Part shown: positions 44,124-53,500 of the stretch, one piece after another
How the letters are laid out: each line of letters opens with the position of its first letter
Position numbering within the stretch: the stretch's first letter is position 1
DNA from: Jilunia laotingensis
GTDB lineage: Bacteria > Bacteroidota > Bacteroidia > Bacteroidales > Bacteroidaceae
Assembly: GCF_014385165.1 (NCBI RefSeq)
Contig: NZ_JACRTF010000001.1
Location: 2,480,001 to 2,544,000, forward strand
Direction: 5' to 3'
DNA length: 64,000 nt
Position numbers and translations under genes: made by a program
Notes under the pieces: model-generated
Databases searched by the model: none
What the model saw: only the letters and a program-made list of their open reading frames with translations
What the model was told of the DNA's origin: nothing

Positions 44124-46100
44124 ATGTTCCGCAATTTCATTTATTATATACTTGTCCTTTTACTATTTACTTCCTGTGGTGCAGGGCGTAGTCTGAAGAA
44201 AGCCGAGCAAAGTTATGCACGCGGTGAGTATTTTGATGCCGCGAAATATTATAGAAAGGCTTATGCCGCCACTCCTGCAAAACAACGGAAACAGCGCGGT
44301 GTGATAGCTTATAAGATGGCGGATTGTTACCGCCTTATCAATTATACAGTACGTGCAAAGGGGGCTTATATGAATGCCATCCGTTACAATTATCCCGATT
44401 CGATCACCTTTTTTTATCTCGCTGAAAGCCAACGGAAAAACGGAGAATATAAGCCCGCTGCCGCTTCATATAAGACTTATCTCGACTTTCGCCCGAATGA
44501 TACGCTGGCATTGAACGGTTTGATATCCTGCCAGTTGGCGCAGAAATGGAAGGAGCATCCTACGCGATATACCGTGAAGCGTGTCCCCATCTTCTTTTCC
44601 CGTCGTGCGGATTACTCCCCCATGTATGCCGGAGAAGATGCGGATATTCTGTACTTCACTTCTACCCGAAACGAAGCAAAAGGGAATGACCTGAATGGCA
44701 TAACCGGCATGAAAAGTGCCGATATATTCCAGTCGAAGCTTGACGAGAAGAAGAACTGGCAGAAGCCCGAACCGCTGGAGTCGGAAGTCAACAGCGAATA
44801 TGAAGACGGTGCCTGCACCTTTTCTGCGGACGGGAAAACGATGTACTTCACCCGTTGCCGTACCTCTCCCGAATCACCGGTATATGCCGAAATATATTCA
44901 TCTGCCCGTACGGGAGCCAATTGGGGAACACCGACCAAGTGTGCCATATTGAACGACTCGCTTTCTTCCGTTGCCCACCCTGCCATGTCTCCTGTCGGTG
45001 ATTTCCTTTATTTTGTCTCCGATATGCCCGGAGGCTATGGCGGACTTGACCTCTGGCGTATCAATGTAGTGCAAGATGGTTTCGGATATGTTGATAATCT
45101 CGGGCCGGAAATCAATACTGCCGGAGATGAAATGTTCCCTACTTTCGGACCGAAAGGGGAACTGTACTTTTCCTCCAACGGCCATCCCGGTATGGGAGGA
45201 CTTGATATCTTCCGGGCTGTACAGGATACGCTGTCAGGGAAATGGAAAGTTGAGAACATGCGTTCACCCCTGAATTCAGCGAGTGATGATTTCGGAATGA
45301 CCTTCGAGCCGGGACATCCGCGTGGATTCTTCTCCTCCAACCGGGGGGATGCCCGTGGTTGGGATCATATCTACAGTTTTGAACTTCCCGAAGTCAATCA
45401 CGTCCTTACGGGTTGGGTGTATGATAAAGAAGGCGATCCTTTGCCTGATGCCTTGGTGACTATAGTCGGTGATGACGGTACATATTTGAAAATCAACGTA
45501 AAGAAGGATGGCTCTTTCGTGCAACAGCTCACTCCGGGGCAACGTTATGTCATGTTGGCCTCTTGTCGCGGCTTTCTGAACGGGAAGCAGGAGTTGACTA
45601 CCGATACTGCGCAGGTAGATCGCAATTATGAAGCAGAGTTTCCGTTGGCATCCATCACGCGTCCGGTACTGATAGAGAATATCTTTTATGAATTCGACCG
45701 TGCCGACCTGACACCGGCTTCTACTACCGCACTGGACGAGCTTATCCGTCTGTTGAATGACAACCCGAACGTGACCATCGAACTGGCCGCCCACTGTGAC
45801 TATAAAGGCAATGATGCATATAATGAGCGTTTGTCTCAAAGGCGTGCCGAGTCGGTGGTACGCTATCTGATCAAAGGCGGCATTGCTAATGACCGTCTTA
45901 CGGCAAAAGGTTATGGAGAGTCGAAACCTAAGGTGGTCAATAAGTCCGTACTGAAGTCTGCCCCCTTCCTCAAGATCGGAGATGTATTGACCGAAGAGTT
46001 CATCAAGACATTGCCACTCGACCAGCAAGAGATATGCAATGCCATCAACCGTCGTACCGAATTCCAAGTATTGCGTACCACTTACGGGCTTTATCAATAA
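44124..46100 (+). CDS. OmpA-family lipoprotein with TPR, PD40 and carboxypeptidase-like regulatory domains (PorE-like layout)
   Basis: The protein has 658 residues. The lipoprotein signal ends in LLLFTSC (Cys about residue 18). TPRs at about 25-140 (SYARGEYFDAAKYYRKAY) are followed by PD40/WD40-like blades (EDGACTFSADGKTMYFTR; DEMFPTFGPKGELYFSSNGH). A carboxypeptidase regulatory-like beta domain follows at about 430 (LTGWVYDKEGDPLPDALVTI). The C-terminal OmpA peptidoglycan-binding domain is at about 515-655 (ENIFYEFDRADLTPASTTAL, YNERLSQRRAESVVRYL). This order is that of Porphyromonas PorE, a type IX secretion component, but close paralogues with other roles are common. The bile salt hydrolase gene follows after 127 bp. 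Confidence 0.87.
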   Translation: MFRNFIYYILVLLLFTSCGAGRSLKKAEQSYARGEYFDAAKYYRKAYAATPAKQRKQRGVIAYKMADCYRLINYTVRAKGAYMNAIRYNYPDSITFFYLAESQRKNGEYKPAAASYKTYLDFRPNDTLALNGLISCQLAQKWKEHPTRYTVKRVPIFFSRRADYSPMYAGEDADILYFTSTRNEAKGNDLNGITGMKSADIFQSKLDEKKNWQKPEPLESEVNSEYEDGACTFSADGKTMYFTRCRTSPESPVYAEIYSSARTGANWGTPTKCAILNDSLSSVAHPAMSPVGDFLYFVSDMPGGYGGLDLWRINVVQDGFGYVDNLGPEINTAGDEMFPTFGPKGELYFSSNGHPGMGGLDIFRAVQDTLSGKWKVENMRSPLNSASDDFGMTFEPGHPRGFFSSNRGDARGWDHIYSFELPEVNHVLTGWVYDKEGDPLPDALVTIVGDDGTYLKINVKKDGSFVQQLTPGQRYVMLASCRGFLNGKQELTTDTAQVDRNYEAEFPLASITRPVLIENIFYEFDRADLTPASTTALDELIRLLNDNPNVTIELAAHCDYKGNDAYNERLSQRRAESVVRYLIKGGIANDRLTAKGYGESKPKVVNKSVLKSAPFLKIGDVLTEEFIKTLPLDQQEICNAINRRTEFQVLRTTYGLYQ

Positions 46101-46131
46101 AATCTTTCCCGTTTATAAACTTCATTATCAC

Positions 46132-46139
46132 TACATTTG
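46132..46139 (+). promoter_or_regulatory. Candidate -7 box for the bile salt hydrolase gene
   Basis: TACATTTG lies 88 bp upstream of the ATG. The -33 position lacks TTTG. Co-transcription from the OmpA gene is also possible. Confidence 0.45.
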
Positions 46140-46164
46140 TTGTTGAGGGTAGTATCAACAAAGG

Positions 46165-46205
46165 CCAGTTGAATGAGCGATCCACCCGGTCGGTCGTTGA
46201 ACTGG
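46165..46205 (+). promoter_or_regulatory. Strong hairpin in the leader of the bile salt hydrolase gene
   Basis: An 18-nt arm at 46165-46182 pairs with 46188-46205 with only two mismatches (outer CCAGTT/AACTGG intact) and a 5-nt loop CACCC. It ends 22 nt before the ATG at 46228. A smaller TTGTTGA/TCAACAA hairpin lies just upstream (46140-46161). Neither is followed by a U tract. Confidence 0.6.
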
Positions 46206-46227
46206 ACGATTAATTTATTAAAAGAAG

Positions 46228-47292
46228 ATGATGGTGTTTAAAAAGCAAGTGATGCCTCTATTGGCATTGGCTGCTGCGCTCTCAGTGAACGTGCAGCAAT
46301 CGGAAGCCTGTACCCGTGCAGTGTATGCCGGTCCGGACAATATGATAGTGACGGGACGTACGATGGATTGGAAGGAAGATATACAGTCCAATCTTTATCT
46401 TTTCCCCCGTGGTATAAAACGGGCAAGCTTTGATCAGGGAGATTTTCTTACCTGGACTTCTAAATACGGCAGTATCGTTGCTTCGGCCTATGATATCGGT
46501 GTGTGCGATGGCATGAATGAGAAAGGGCTTGTGGCTAACCTGCTCTTTTTGCCCGAATCTATTTATGTGCGTCCGGGCGACACGCGGCCGGTTATGGGAA
46601 TTGGCATCTGGACTCAGTATGTCCTCGATAATTTCGCCACGGTGCGTGAAGCTGTGGAGGAACTGAAAAAAGAGACTTTCCGCATCGATGCTCCTCACTT
46701 GCCGAATGGTTCACCTGCTACTTTGCATATGTCCATTTCCGATGCGACGGGCAATAATGCCATTCTCGAGTATATCGATGGTTATCTGGAGATTCATGAA
46801 GGCAAAGAGTATAAGGTGATGACTAATTCTCCAAGATATGACTTACAACTGGCTGTCAATGATTATTGGAAAGAGGTGGGCGGTTTGCAGATGCTGCCCG
46901 GCACCAACCGTTCAAGCGACCGCTTTGTGCGGGCCTCCTTCTATGTGGATGCCATTCCGCAGATATCCGATCCTAAGATTGCCGTCCCCAGTTTGTTGAG
47001 CGTAATTCGTAACGTGTCCGTGCCGTTCGGCATTTCTACTCCGGATAAGCCTTATATCTCTTCCACGCGGTGGCGTTCTGTTTCCGACCAGAAGGATAAA
47101 GTTTACTATTTTGAATCGACTCTGACTCCTAATCTCTTTTGGGTTGATATCAAGAAAGCGGATTTTAGCCCGAATGCAAGTATTAAGAGGTTGCTTCTGA
47201 CCGGAGGCGAGGTTTATACCGGTGATGCTTATAAGGATTTCAAGGATATCAAGACATTTACGTTCCTGTTCAGGTTGCCGGAAATGAATTGA
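46228..47292 (+). CDS. bsh: Choloylglycine hydrolase (bile salt hydrolase), exported
   Basis: Deconjugates glycine- and taurine-conjugated bile acids; an N-terminal-nucleophile hydrolase. It has 354 residues. The signal peptide (KQVMPLLALAAALSVNV) ends just before Cys28 in EACTRAVYAGPDNMIVTGRT; cleavage exposes Cys28 as the N-terminal nucleophile. The paired Arg and Asp of the active site (GRTMDW) follow, then YDIGVCDGMNEKGLVANLLF and the distal YKVMTNSPRYDLQLA with the conserved Asn. Layout and export match the characterised B. thetaiotaomicron enzyme BT_2086. It is likely periplasmic. Related penicillin V acylases share the fold, so activity is inferred by similarity. Confidence 0.92.
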   Translation: MMVFKKQVMPLLALAAALSVNVQQSEACTRAVYAGPDNMIVTGRTMDWKEDIQSNLYLFPRGIKRASFDQGDFLTWTSKYGSIVASAYDIGVCDGMNEKGLVANLLFLPESIYVRPGDTRPVMGIGIWTQYVLDNFATVREAVEELKKETFRIDAPHLPNGSPATLHMSISDATGNNAILEYIDGYLEIHEGKEYKVMTNSPRYDLQLAVNDYWKEVGGLQMLPGTNRSSDRFVRASFYVDAIPQISDPKIAVPSLLSVIRNVSVPFGISTPDKPYISSTRWRSVSDQKDKVYYFESTLTPNLFWVDIKKADFSPNASIKRLLLTGGEVYTGDAYKDFKDIKTFTFLFRLPEMN

Positions 47293-47334
47293 GAATCGAG
47301 AAGAAAGAATCGAGAGAGGAGAGGGGAGTTTAGG

Positions 47335-47913
47335 TTAGGGCAGCCGCAGGGATTGGATGTATTGATATACGTTCGGATGAAGGAAGTAGCGTATGTCTTT
47401 CCCGGCAGCGAGTGAATTTCGGATGAAGGTAGAACTTATGTCGAAAGTAGGTGAATTGACAATGCGTACAGTCGGAGGAAGTTGATCCTGAGAGACGGTG
47501 AATCCGGGACGGGGATAAATAAGTAGTTGATTCTCTGTGATAATACGTTTGTATTCATACCATTGCGGAAATAGAAGCCAATTGTCCGAACCTATGATAA
47601 GGTTGAACTCCCGTTCCGGATACTTCTTTTTTAATTCATCCAGTGTATGTATGGTGTATGTCGGACGGGGAAGGTGGAATTCAAAATCGGAGGCTTTAAA
47701 ACGTGGATAATCCTTAATTGCCACTTCCACCAGATGAAGCCTTACATCGTCCGGCCAAAGGTCAGCCTGCTCCTTAAGGGGATTGTGTGGGCTGACCATA
47801 AACCATATTTCATCCAGTCCCTCAAACTCGCAAAGATAGTTTGCCAAGACGAGATGACCGATATGAACCGGATTGAATGAACCGCTGTATATGCCGGTTT
47901 TTATTTTAGTCAC
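47335..47913 (-). CDS. nadD: Nicotinate-nucleotide adenylyltransferase
   Basis: Converts nicotinate mononucleotide to deamido-NAD in NAD synthesis. The frame is open further upstream, but the protein starts at [20 protein letters not shown]. The best start is GTG at 47913, which overlaps the gmk stop by 8 bp, giving 192 residues, normal for NadD. The nucleotide-binding motif [11 protein letters not shown] (the HxGH motif) and the C-terminal [20 protein letters not shown] (SSTxIR) motif are present. Final gene of the yicC-gmk-nadD unit. Confidence 0.95.
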   Translation of the reverse strand: MTKIKTGIYSGSFNPVHIGHLVLANYLCEFEGLDEIWFMVSPHNPLKEQADLWPDDVRLHLVEVAIKDYPRFKASDFEFHLPRPTYTIHTLDELKKKYPEREFNLIIGSDNWLLFPQWYEYKRIITENQLLIYPRPGFTVSQDQLPPTVRIVNSPTFDISSTFIRNSLAAGKDIRYFLHPNVYQYIQSLRLP

Positions 47914-48475
47914 GGTGCAGGAACTCTTTGATGATACGCAGTGCTTCCGCCTTTGCCGTTTCAAGGTCATCGTTGATGATAACTTTGTCGAACTTCGGAG
48001 CAAAACTCAATTCGTATTCCGCTTTGGCTATGCGGCTCTCAATGACTTCCGGGGCATCGGTGCCACGGCCTGTGAGACGGTGACGCAACTCCTCCACACT
48101 TGGGGGCTGAACGAATAAAGACAAGGCTTTATCTCCATAATATTTCTTTATATTGCACCCGCCTACTACATCGACATCGAATATGACATTTTGCCCTGCC
48201 TTCAGTTGCTCCTCCACTTGCGATTTCAAAGTACCGTAATAACGATCCTTGTATACTTCCTCATACTCCAGGAACTCATTGTCGTCGATTCGTTTACGGA
48301 ACTCATCGGGGGTAAGAAAGAAATATTCCACCCCATGCTTTTCGGTACCACGAGGCGGACGGCTGGTAGCGGAGATTGAAAATGCCAAGTTCAATCCCTG
48401 TGTCAATAAATAGTTGATAATGGTAGACTTGCCCGACCCCGAGGGGGCAGAAAAGATGATTAATTTTCCCTCCAT
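47906..48475 (-). CDS. gmk: Guanylate kinase
   Basis: Phosphorylates GMP to GDP in the cytoplasm. It has 189 residues, normal. The P-loop is [18 protein letters not shown]. The GMP-binding region includes [20 protein letters not shown] and [20 protein letters not shown]. The lid has [20 protein letters not shown]. It lies between yicC and nadD on the minus strand; its stop is overlapped by the nadD GTG start. Confidence 0.97.
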   Translation of the reverse strand: MEGKLIIFSAPSGSGKSTIINYLLTQGLNLAFSISATSRPPRGTEKHGVEYFFLTPDEFRKRIDDNEFLEYEEVYKDRYYGTLKSQVEEQLKAGQNVIFDVDVVGGCNIKKYYGDKALSLFVQPPSVEELRHRLTGRGTDAPEVIESRIAKAEYELSFAPKFDKVIINDDLETAKAEALRIIKEFLHRD

Positions 48476-48550
48476 AGTTTATTCTGATATTCAAATATCT
48501 TGTCTGAATTTCACATTGCTTGCTTATACTGTTTTGAAACAGCGTACAGG

Positions 48551-49429
48551 TTACATTACGTTGAGTACCTGCTCTTTAATCTGTTCCAGTTCATCTTTCA
48601 TCTGGACTACGATTTTCTGCATTTCCGCATGGTTCGACTTGCTGCCCAACGTATTGATCTCCCTTCCCATTTCCTGAGCGATAAATCCTAGTTTTTTTCC
48701 TTGCCCGTTGCCGTTTTCCATCGTGTGGAGGAAGTATTTCAAATGATTCGTCAGACGTTGCTTCTCTTCGTTTACATCCAGTTTCTCAATGTAGTAGATC
48801 AATTCCTGCTCAAGGCGGTTTTTATCGTAATCTACACTTAATGTCTTTTCTAAGGCATCCGTGATGCGCTCTTTGACTTTATCTACCCGTTCTTTTTCAT
48901 ATGGAGCGATCGACTCCAATAGAGCCGAGATATTGGTGATCTTCTCACGGAACTTCTTTTCTAGTGCGGCACCTTCTTGTTTGCGAAACTCCACAAGATG
49001 GTTGATAGCTTCAATGACAGCCATATGTACCGTTTCCCACTCTTCTTCCGTCAGCTCCTGTATCTCCGTTTTTGTCATCACATCCGGCATACGGAGCAGG
49101 GTTTGGAACCAGTCTGTCGGCACCGGTATATTTAATTTGTCCGCTATATCTTTAATTTGATTGTAATATCCCTCCACTAATGCCTGATTGATGGGAGTAG
49201 CACTTTCTGCGCTCTCCTTTTTTTCGATCCAAAGGCTAAAGTCTATTTTTCCACGTTCAAGATTCTTTGAGATTTCGTTTCGGATTTCTATCTCCTTTTC
49301 GCGATAAGTCGGAGCGATACGCGTAGATAAATCCAGTGCCTTGCTATTCAGCGATTTGATCTCTATGTTTATTTTTTTATCAGATAGTTCGGCAATGGCT
49401 TTACCATATCCTGTCATTGATTGTATCAT
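48551..49429 (-). CDS. yicC: YicC family protein (endoribonuclease family)
   Basis: The protein has 292 residues. The N-terminus MIQSMTGYGKAIAELSDKKI and EIKSLNSKALDLSTRIAPTY are the YicC family signatures. The C-terminal DUF1732 part is FIAQEMGREINTLGSKSNHA. The E. coli homologue is a stress-linked endoribonuclease; the activity here is inferred from the family. Helical and cytoplasmic. First gene of the yicC-gmk-nadD unit, with a -7 box 21-28 bp upstream. Confidence 0.93.
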   Translation of the reverse strand: MIQSMTGYGKAIAELSDKKINIEIKSLNSKALDLSTRIAPTYREKEIEIRNEISKNLERGKIDFSLWIEKKESAESATPINQALVEGYYNQIKDIADKLNIPVPTDWFQTLLRMPDVMTKTEIQELTEEEWETVHMAVIEAINHLVEFRKQEGAALEKKFREKITNISALLESIAPYEKERVDKVKERITDALEKTLSVDYDKNRLEQELIYYIEKLDVNEEKQRLTNHLKYFLHTMENGNGQGKKLGFIAQEMGREINTLGSKSNHAEMQKIVVQMKDELEQIKEQVLNVM

Positions 49430-49449
49430 ATCGTATAAATTGTTTTCTG

Positions 49450-49457
49450 CAAAAATA
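49450..49457 (-). promoter_or_regulatory. -7 box for yicC-gmk-nadD
   Basis: CAAAAATA reads TATTTTTG on the minus strand, 21 bp from the ATG. Confidence 0.55.
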
Positions 49458-49680
49458 CAGGTTTATTTTAAGAATATGGCTTGAATGTATAAAAAATATG
49501 CTTGAAATGTAGATTCCCATTGCCCCATTATTCCATATGCGGGTCTGTAATTACGGTTTGACCGACATTTCTTTTTTATAGTATAGTTTGAAAATAGATA
49601 GCAATATGCTCTTGTTTCTGCCGAATTGCCGACCGGGTACTTTTGAAATACGATCGAATCAGCTTTCCGTAAGGTTGATT

Positions 49681-50130
49681 TCGGGGTAAAATAGCCATAA
49701 ACTGTCGATGTAATTACCTTTGTTGACGGATGAAATAGGCATTCCCAGCAAATCAAATCGCTATTTCCAACAGATGGGATCACTATTTCCAACAAATGGG
49801 ATCACTATTATCATCAGATGAAATCACTATTTTCCTCAAACGAAGCTTTAATTTATCGGAAAAGCGCTCTTTTTTCTCTTTCTTTTCTCTATCTCTCGCC
49901 TTAATGTGAAGCTCTGCTTTTTGACGCCAGGCAACGATAATCATATACTCTCTATGCATTGGGAAAGAATAAGGAAACAATCGGCATGTTATGTAGCACT
50001 TTGAATGATTTTACTGGCAAAGTGAAAAACCGATGTTGCCCTACAATCCGTTTTTTCCAATCATGCTTGCCATTGACCGGTAAATTGCTACTCACGGCAA
50101 AGGAGAAAAGCAAAATGTCAAAAAGATAGT
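49681..50130 (-). repeat. Dispersed intergenic element, copy B (partner at 3665-4120)
   Basis: Read on the minus strand, this copy has the blocks of copy A in the same order, from ATCTTTTTGACA (near 50130) through CCGTGAGTAGC and AACGGATTGTAGGGCAA to the 22-bp array and the closing GGCTATTTTACC box near 49686. It lies in the long divergent gap between yicC and the giant protease. Sequence 49458-49680 and 50131-50267 shows nothing recognisable. Confidence 0.7.
49717..49848 (-). repeat. Degenerate tandem array, about six 22-bp units (same type as 3982-4091)
   Basis: CTATTT(C/A) blocks start at 49761, 49783, 49805 and 49827, exactly 22 bp apart, with in-phase weaker units at 49717 and 49739. 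Read on the minus strand the units carry TTGGAAATAG followed by a GATCCCATC-like block, matching copy A. Confidence 0.8.
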
Positions 50131-50267
50131 TTGTCCGTAAAGCATTTAAAAAGCACAAAACTATCCCGTAAGTAATATATGAACAAGTAAATAATAATGG
50201 CATGAGGCACTATAAGTTCGTTAAGTGAAGTCTTATGATTAAAAAAACTTAAAACGGAACTTGAACC

Positions 50268-50297
50268 TTTGCGAATGAAATAAATCTTTTATATTTG
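50268..50297 (+). promoter_or_regulatory. Promoter upstream of the giant protease
   Basis: TTTG at 50268-50271 and TATATTTG at 50290-50297 are 18 bp apart. Transcription from about 50303 gives a 260-nt leader before the ATG at 50564. Confidence 0.7.
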
Positions 50298-50335
50298 CAA
50301 ACAATATTAAGAAACATCTTTGAAAAAACATCTCT

Positions 50336-50455
50336 ATGGAAAAAAGTAAACCTGTTAACCCGAATCATCTTTTTAGCTTCAGAATGGAGCTAAGGAATAA
50401 GAATGTAGCTTATCTGATACTTTTTAGTCTAAAAGCTTCCCCTATTTCGATTTGA
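50336..50455 (+). CDS. Candidate 39-residue upstream ORF in the protease leader
   Basis: The frame starts ATG about 33 nt after the inferred transcription start and encodes MEKSKPVNPNHLFSF... ending with a hydrophobic stretch (AYLILFSLKASPISI) and TGA. It is not a known family to me. Its position just after a strong promoter and before the 2583-residue protein is the only support; there is no clear ribosome binding site. It might be a leader peptide or chance. Confidence 0.35.
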   Translation: MEKSKPVNPNHLFSFRMELRNKNVAYLILFSLKASPISI

Positions 50456-50563
50456 TATTTTTATATTATTTAGAAGAGCCGGATATCTTTTCATAGAAGA
50501 GGTACCCTTCTAATTTCCGCGCGTTTATTTCTTACTATATTATTAATTTAACCTAAGTGATTT

Positions 50564-53500
50564 ATGAGTAAACATTTACAAAAATGGATACTGTTGCTAT
50601 TCGTATTGTGTAGTGGCGCAGTATTCGCGCAACATCCCACGGTAAGTCCGAAAAAGGGTGTGTTGCGTGTGAAGCTTCAACCGGAAGTAGCCGCACAGGT
50701 AGCCGCTGCTCCCAGAATGCGGACTGCCGGTGGCATTGTTTCAACGGGTATTACCCCTTTGGATCGAGCCGGTCAGAAAGTAAAGGCTGTACAGATGAAG
50801 AGAGTTTTCCCCTATGTAGAAAAGTTCGAGGCTCAAAGGAAAGAATTTGGTCTGGACAGGTGGTATGAGATAACTTTCGATGAGGGTGTCAATCCGCTCG
50901 AAGCAAAGCAGATTTACAGTACCGTTCCCGGTATCCAAGTCGCTGAAAACATTATACCGATGGAACTTCTCGGAGGGAATGGGGGATATGTTAAGCTTAC
51001 GCCTGCACAGAAAGCAGCAATGAACGCACAGGCTCCGTCATCGGATATGCCTTTTAACGATCCTCGTTTGCCTCTGCAATGGCATTACCAGAATGATGGT
51101 TCCATGCCGGGTAGCGTCAAAGGAGCAGATATCAATCTTTTTGAAGCATGGAAGCTCGCTACCGGTTCGAGGGATGTATTGATAGCCATAATAGATGGCG
51201 GAGTAGATTTTACGCATGAAGACTTGGCTGAGAACATGTGGATTAATGAGGCCGAATTGAACGGTACGAAAGGTGTGGATGATGATGGAAATGGTTATGT
51301 GGACGATATATACGGATATAATTTTGTGACCAATTCAGGGGAACTGTATCCGCACAATCATGGTACTCACGTTGCCGGAACGGTAGCTGCCGTCAACAAC
51401 AACGGCATCGGAGTTTCAGGCGTTGCAGGTGGTAACGGGCAAGGAGGCGTGAGATTGCTTTCTTGTCAAGTATTCGATTCACGTACCGGGGCAGGCGATG
51501 GCAATTTCGCAGCCGCACTGGTATATGCCGCGGAGATGGGTGCTTCGATTGCCCAATGCTCGTGGGGGTGGCCCGCACCGGATATCATAGAACAGGCTGT
51601 CTTGGATGCAATTGACTATTTTACTGCAAAAGGCGGTGGCGATAAATTGAAAGGCGGACTCTGTATTTTCTCTTCGGGGAATGATGGGTCTACAGGTAAT
51701 TATTATCCGGGGTGTTATGAAAAGGTATTGTGTGTCGGTGCGATGAATTATGACAAAACAGTTTCCAGTTATTCAAACTACGGTGATTGGGTGGATGTCA
51801 CAGCTCCGGGTGGCCTTATGGATTTTGATGCATCGCAAGGTGTATTGAGTACTTTGCCTGGAAATGAGTATGGGTACAACGAAGGTACTTCCATGGCCAC
51901 ACCTCATGTGTCGGGTATTGCAGCTCTGATTCTGTCTAAATACGGGAAACCTGATTTGTCAAACGAGACATTGCGTGAGCAACTGGTTACTTCTGTAAAT
52001 GACCTTTATACGGATAATCCCCGGTATGCGGGGTTGGCTGGAAGCGGATATATCGATGCTTGGAAAGCATTGCAAATGAGTGATGGCGAAGCACCGGAAC
52101 CCGTAAGCGATTTCACGCTTCTGCCCGCGCAGGATAATATTATGATGGAATGGATCATTCCGGGCGCATCGGATAACAATGTCAATCATCATACCGTTTA
52201 TTATAGCGACAAGGAATTTAATTCAGGAAGCGACCTAACCAAGCTGGAATCAGTTACCATCGATACAAAATTCCTGAAGTCGGGAGATAAAATTACTTAT
52301 GAATTGAAAGGATTGGAAGCACGTACCACTTATTTTATCGCAATCAAGTCGGTGGATCGTTGGGGAAATGCAGCGGCATTATCTCCTGTAAAGAGTGCTA
52401 CGACAAACTCCGGTCCTAAAATGGTGCTTGACAAACAATCGATATCAATGACGGTGGATGCCGCTTCCTCTTTGGTTGCTTCTGATAAGTTTACCATCAG
52501 CAATGAAGATGAAGGACTGTTGAAATGGGAATCTTACTCGCGTACAGTCAATGTGATGCCTGCCTCGTTAGTGAAAGCCGATCCGGGCAAACTGAAGGCA
52601 TATGACGGTAACCTGTCAATCGTTTCGTATGCAAAGAACCCGGTGGTATCTGCCGACTTCATGACCGAGGATTTTCCGTTATCCATTAATTATGCTTCCA
52701 AGGGATTGGTAGCCTATATTGGTGATGTGGATCTGAATCTGCCCAATTCTCAGGCGCAATGGTTTAAGGTCGATCCGGATAAATACCCTGATGGATTCAA
52801 CCTGACTCACTTGAATGTGGGAGGCAGTTACGGGAAAGATCCCGTTATAGAGATTTATGAGGGAAGTACCATCACGAAGAGTAAATTAGTGCAAAGATTT
52901 ACCGGGAATTTTGCTTACTACTTTGATGTCCCGTTGGATGAGCAGTTATATTTTGCACCGGGTGAATCATTCTGGATTGTACTGCACTTTGCTAAAGGAA
53001 ATGTCAATCCTTTGGGACTGGGAGAAGCCGAGACGGACGATTATGCGACGTATAGCTATATGAGTAATGATCTTGGAAATACTTGGATGATATTAAAGGA
53101 CGCACTTGTAGACAGTAAGTACGAGGAAATGGGTGGAAAGGCTGTATGGGATATTACGGCTAAGAGTCTCAATCCGGATTGGAGTACAATGATGGTGTTG
53201 AATCCGGAAAATGGTACGGTAAAAGCCCATGAGAAACAGGAAGTAACGATCTCTAATGATGGCCAGAAACTGGTGAACGGATCTTATAAATTCTCTCTGA
53301 AGTTGAAAACCAATGAAACCGGCAAGACGGAACAGGCTATACCTGTGGCAATGACAGTGAAAGGTAACAAGCCCGAACTAAAAACAGCCAAGGTCATTGA
53401 TTTTGGTGATTTATTGGTAGGGCAGACAAAGACACTTAAAATAGAGGTGATCAATAATGGTTATGGAGGATTTTATGGCAGTTATGGCAGTTCGTTATCC

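Noticed and set aside
45276..46097. 273-codon minus-strand frame inside the OmpA lipoprotein gene
   Set aside because: Fully antisense to a gene with clear TPR, PD40 and OmpA domains; no motif of its own.
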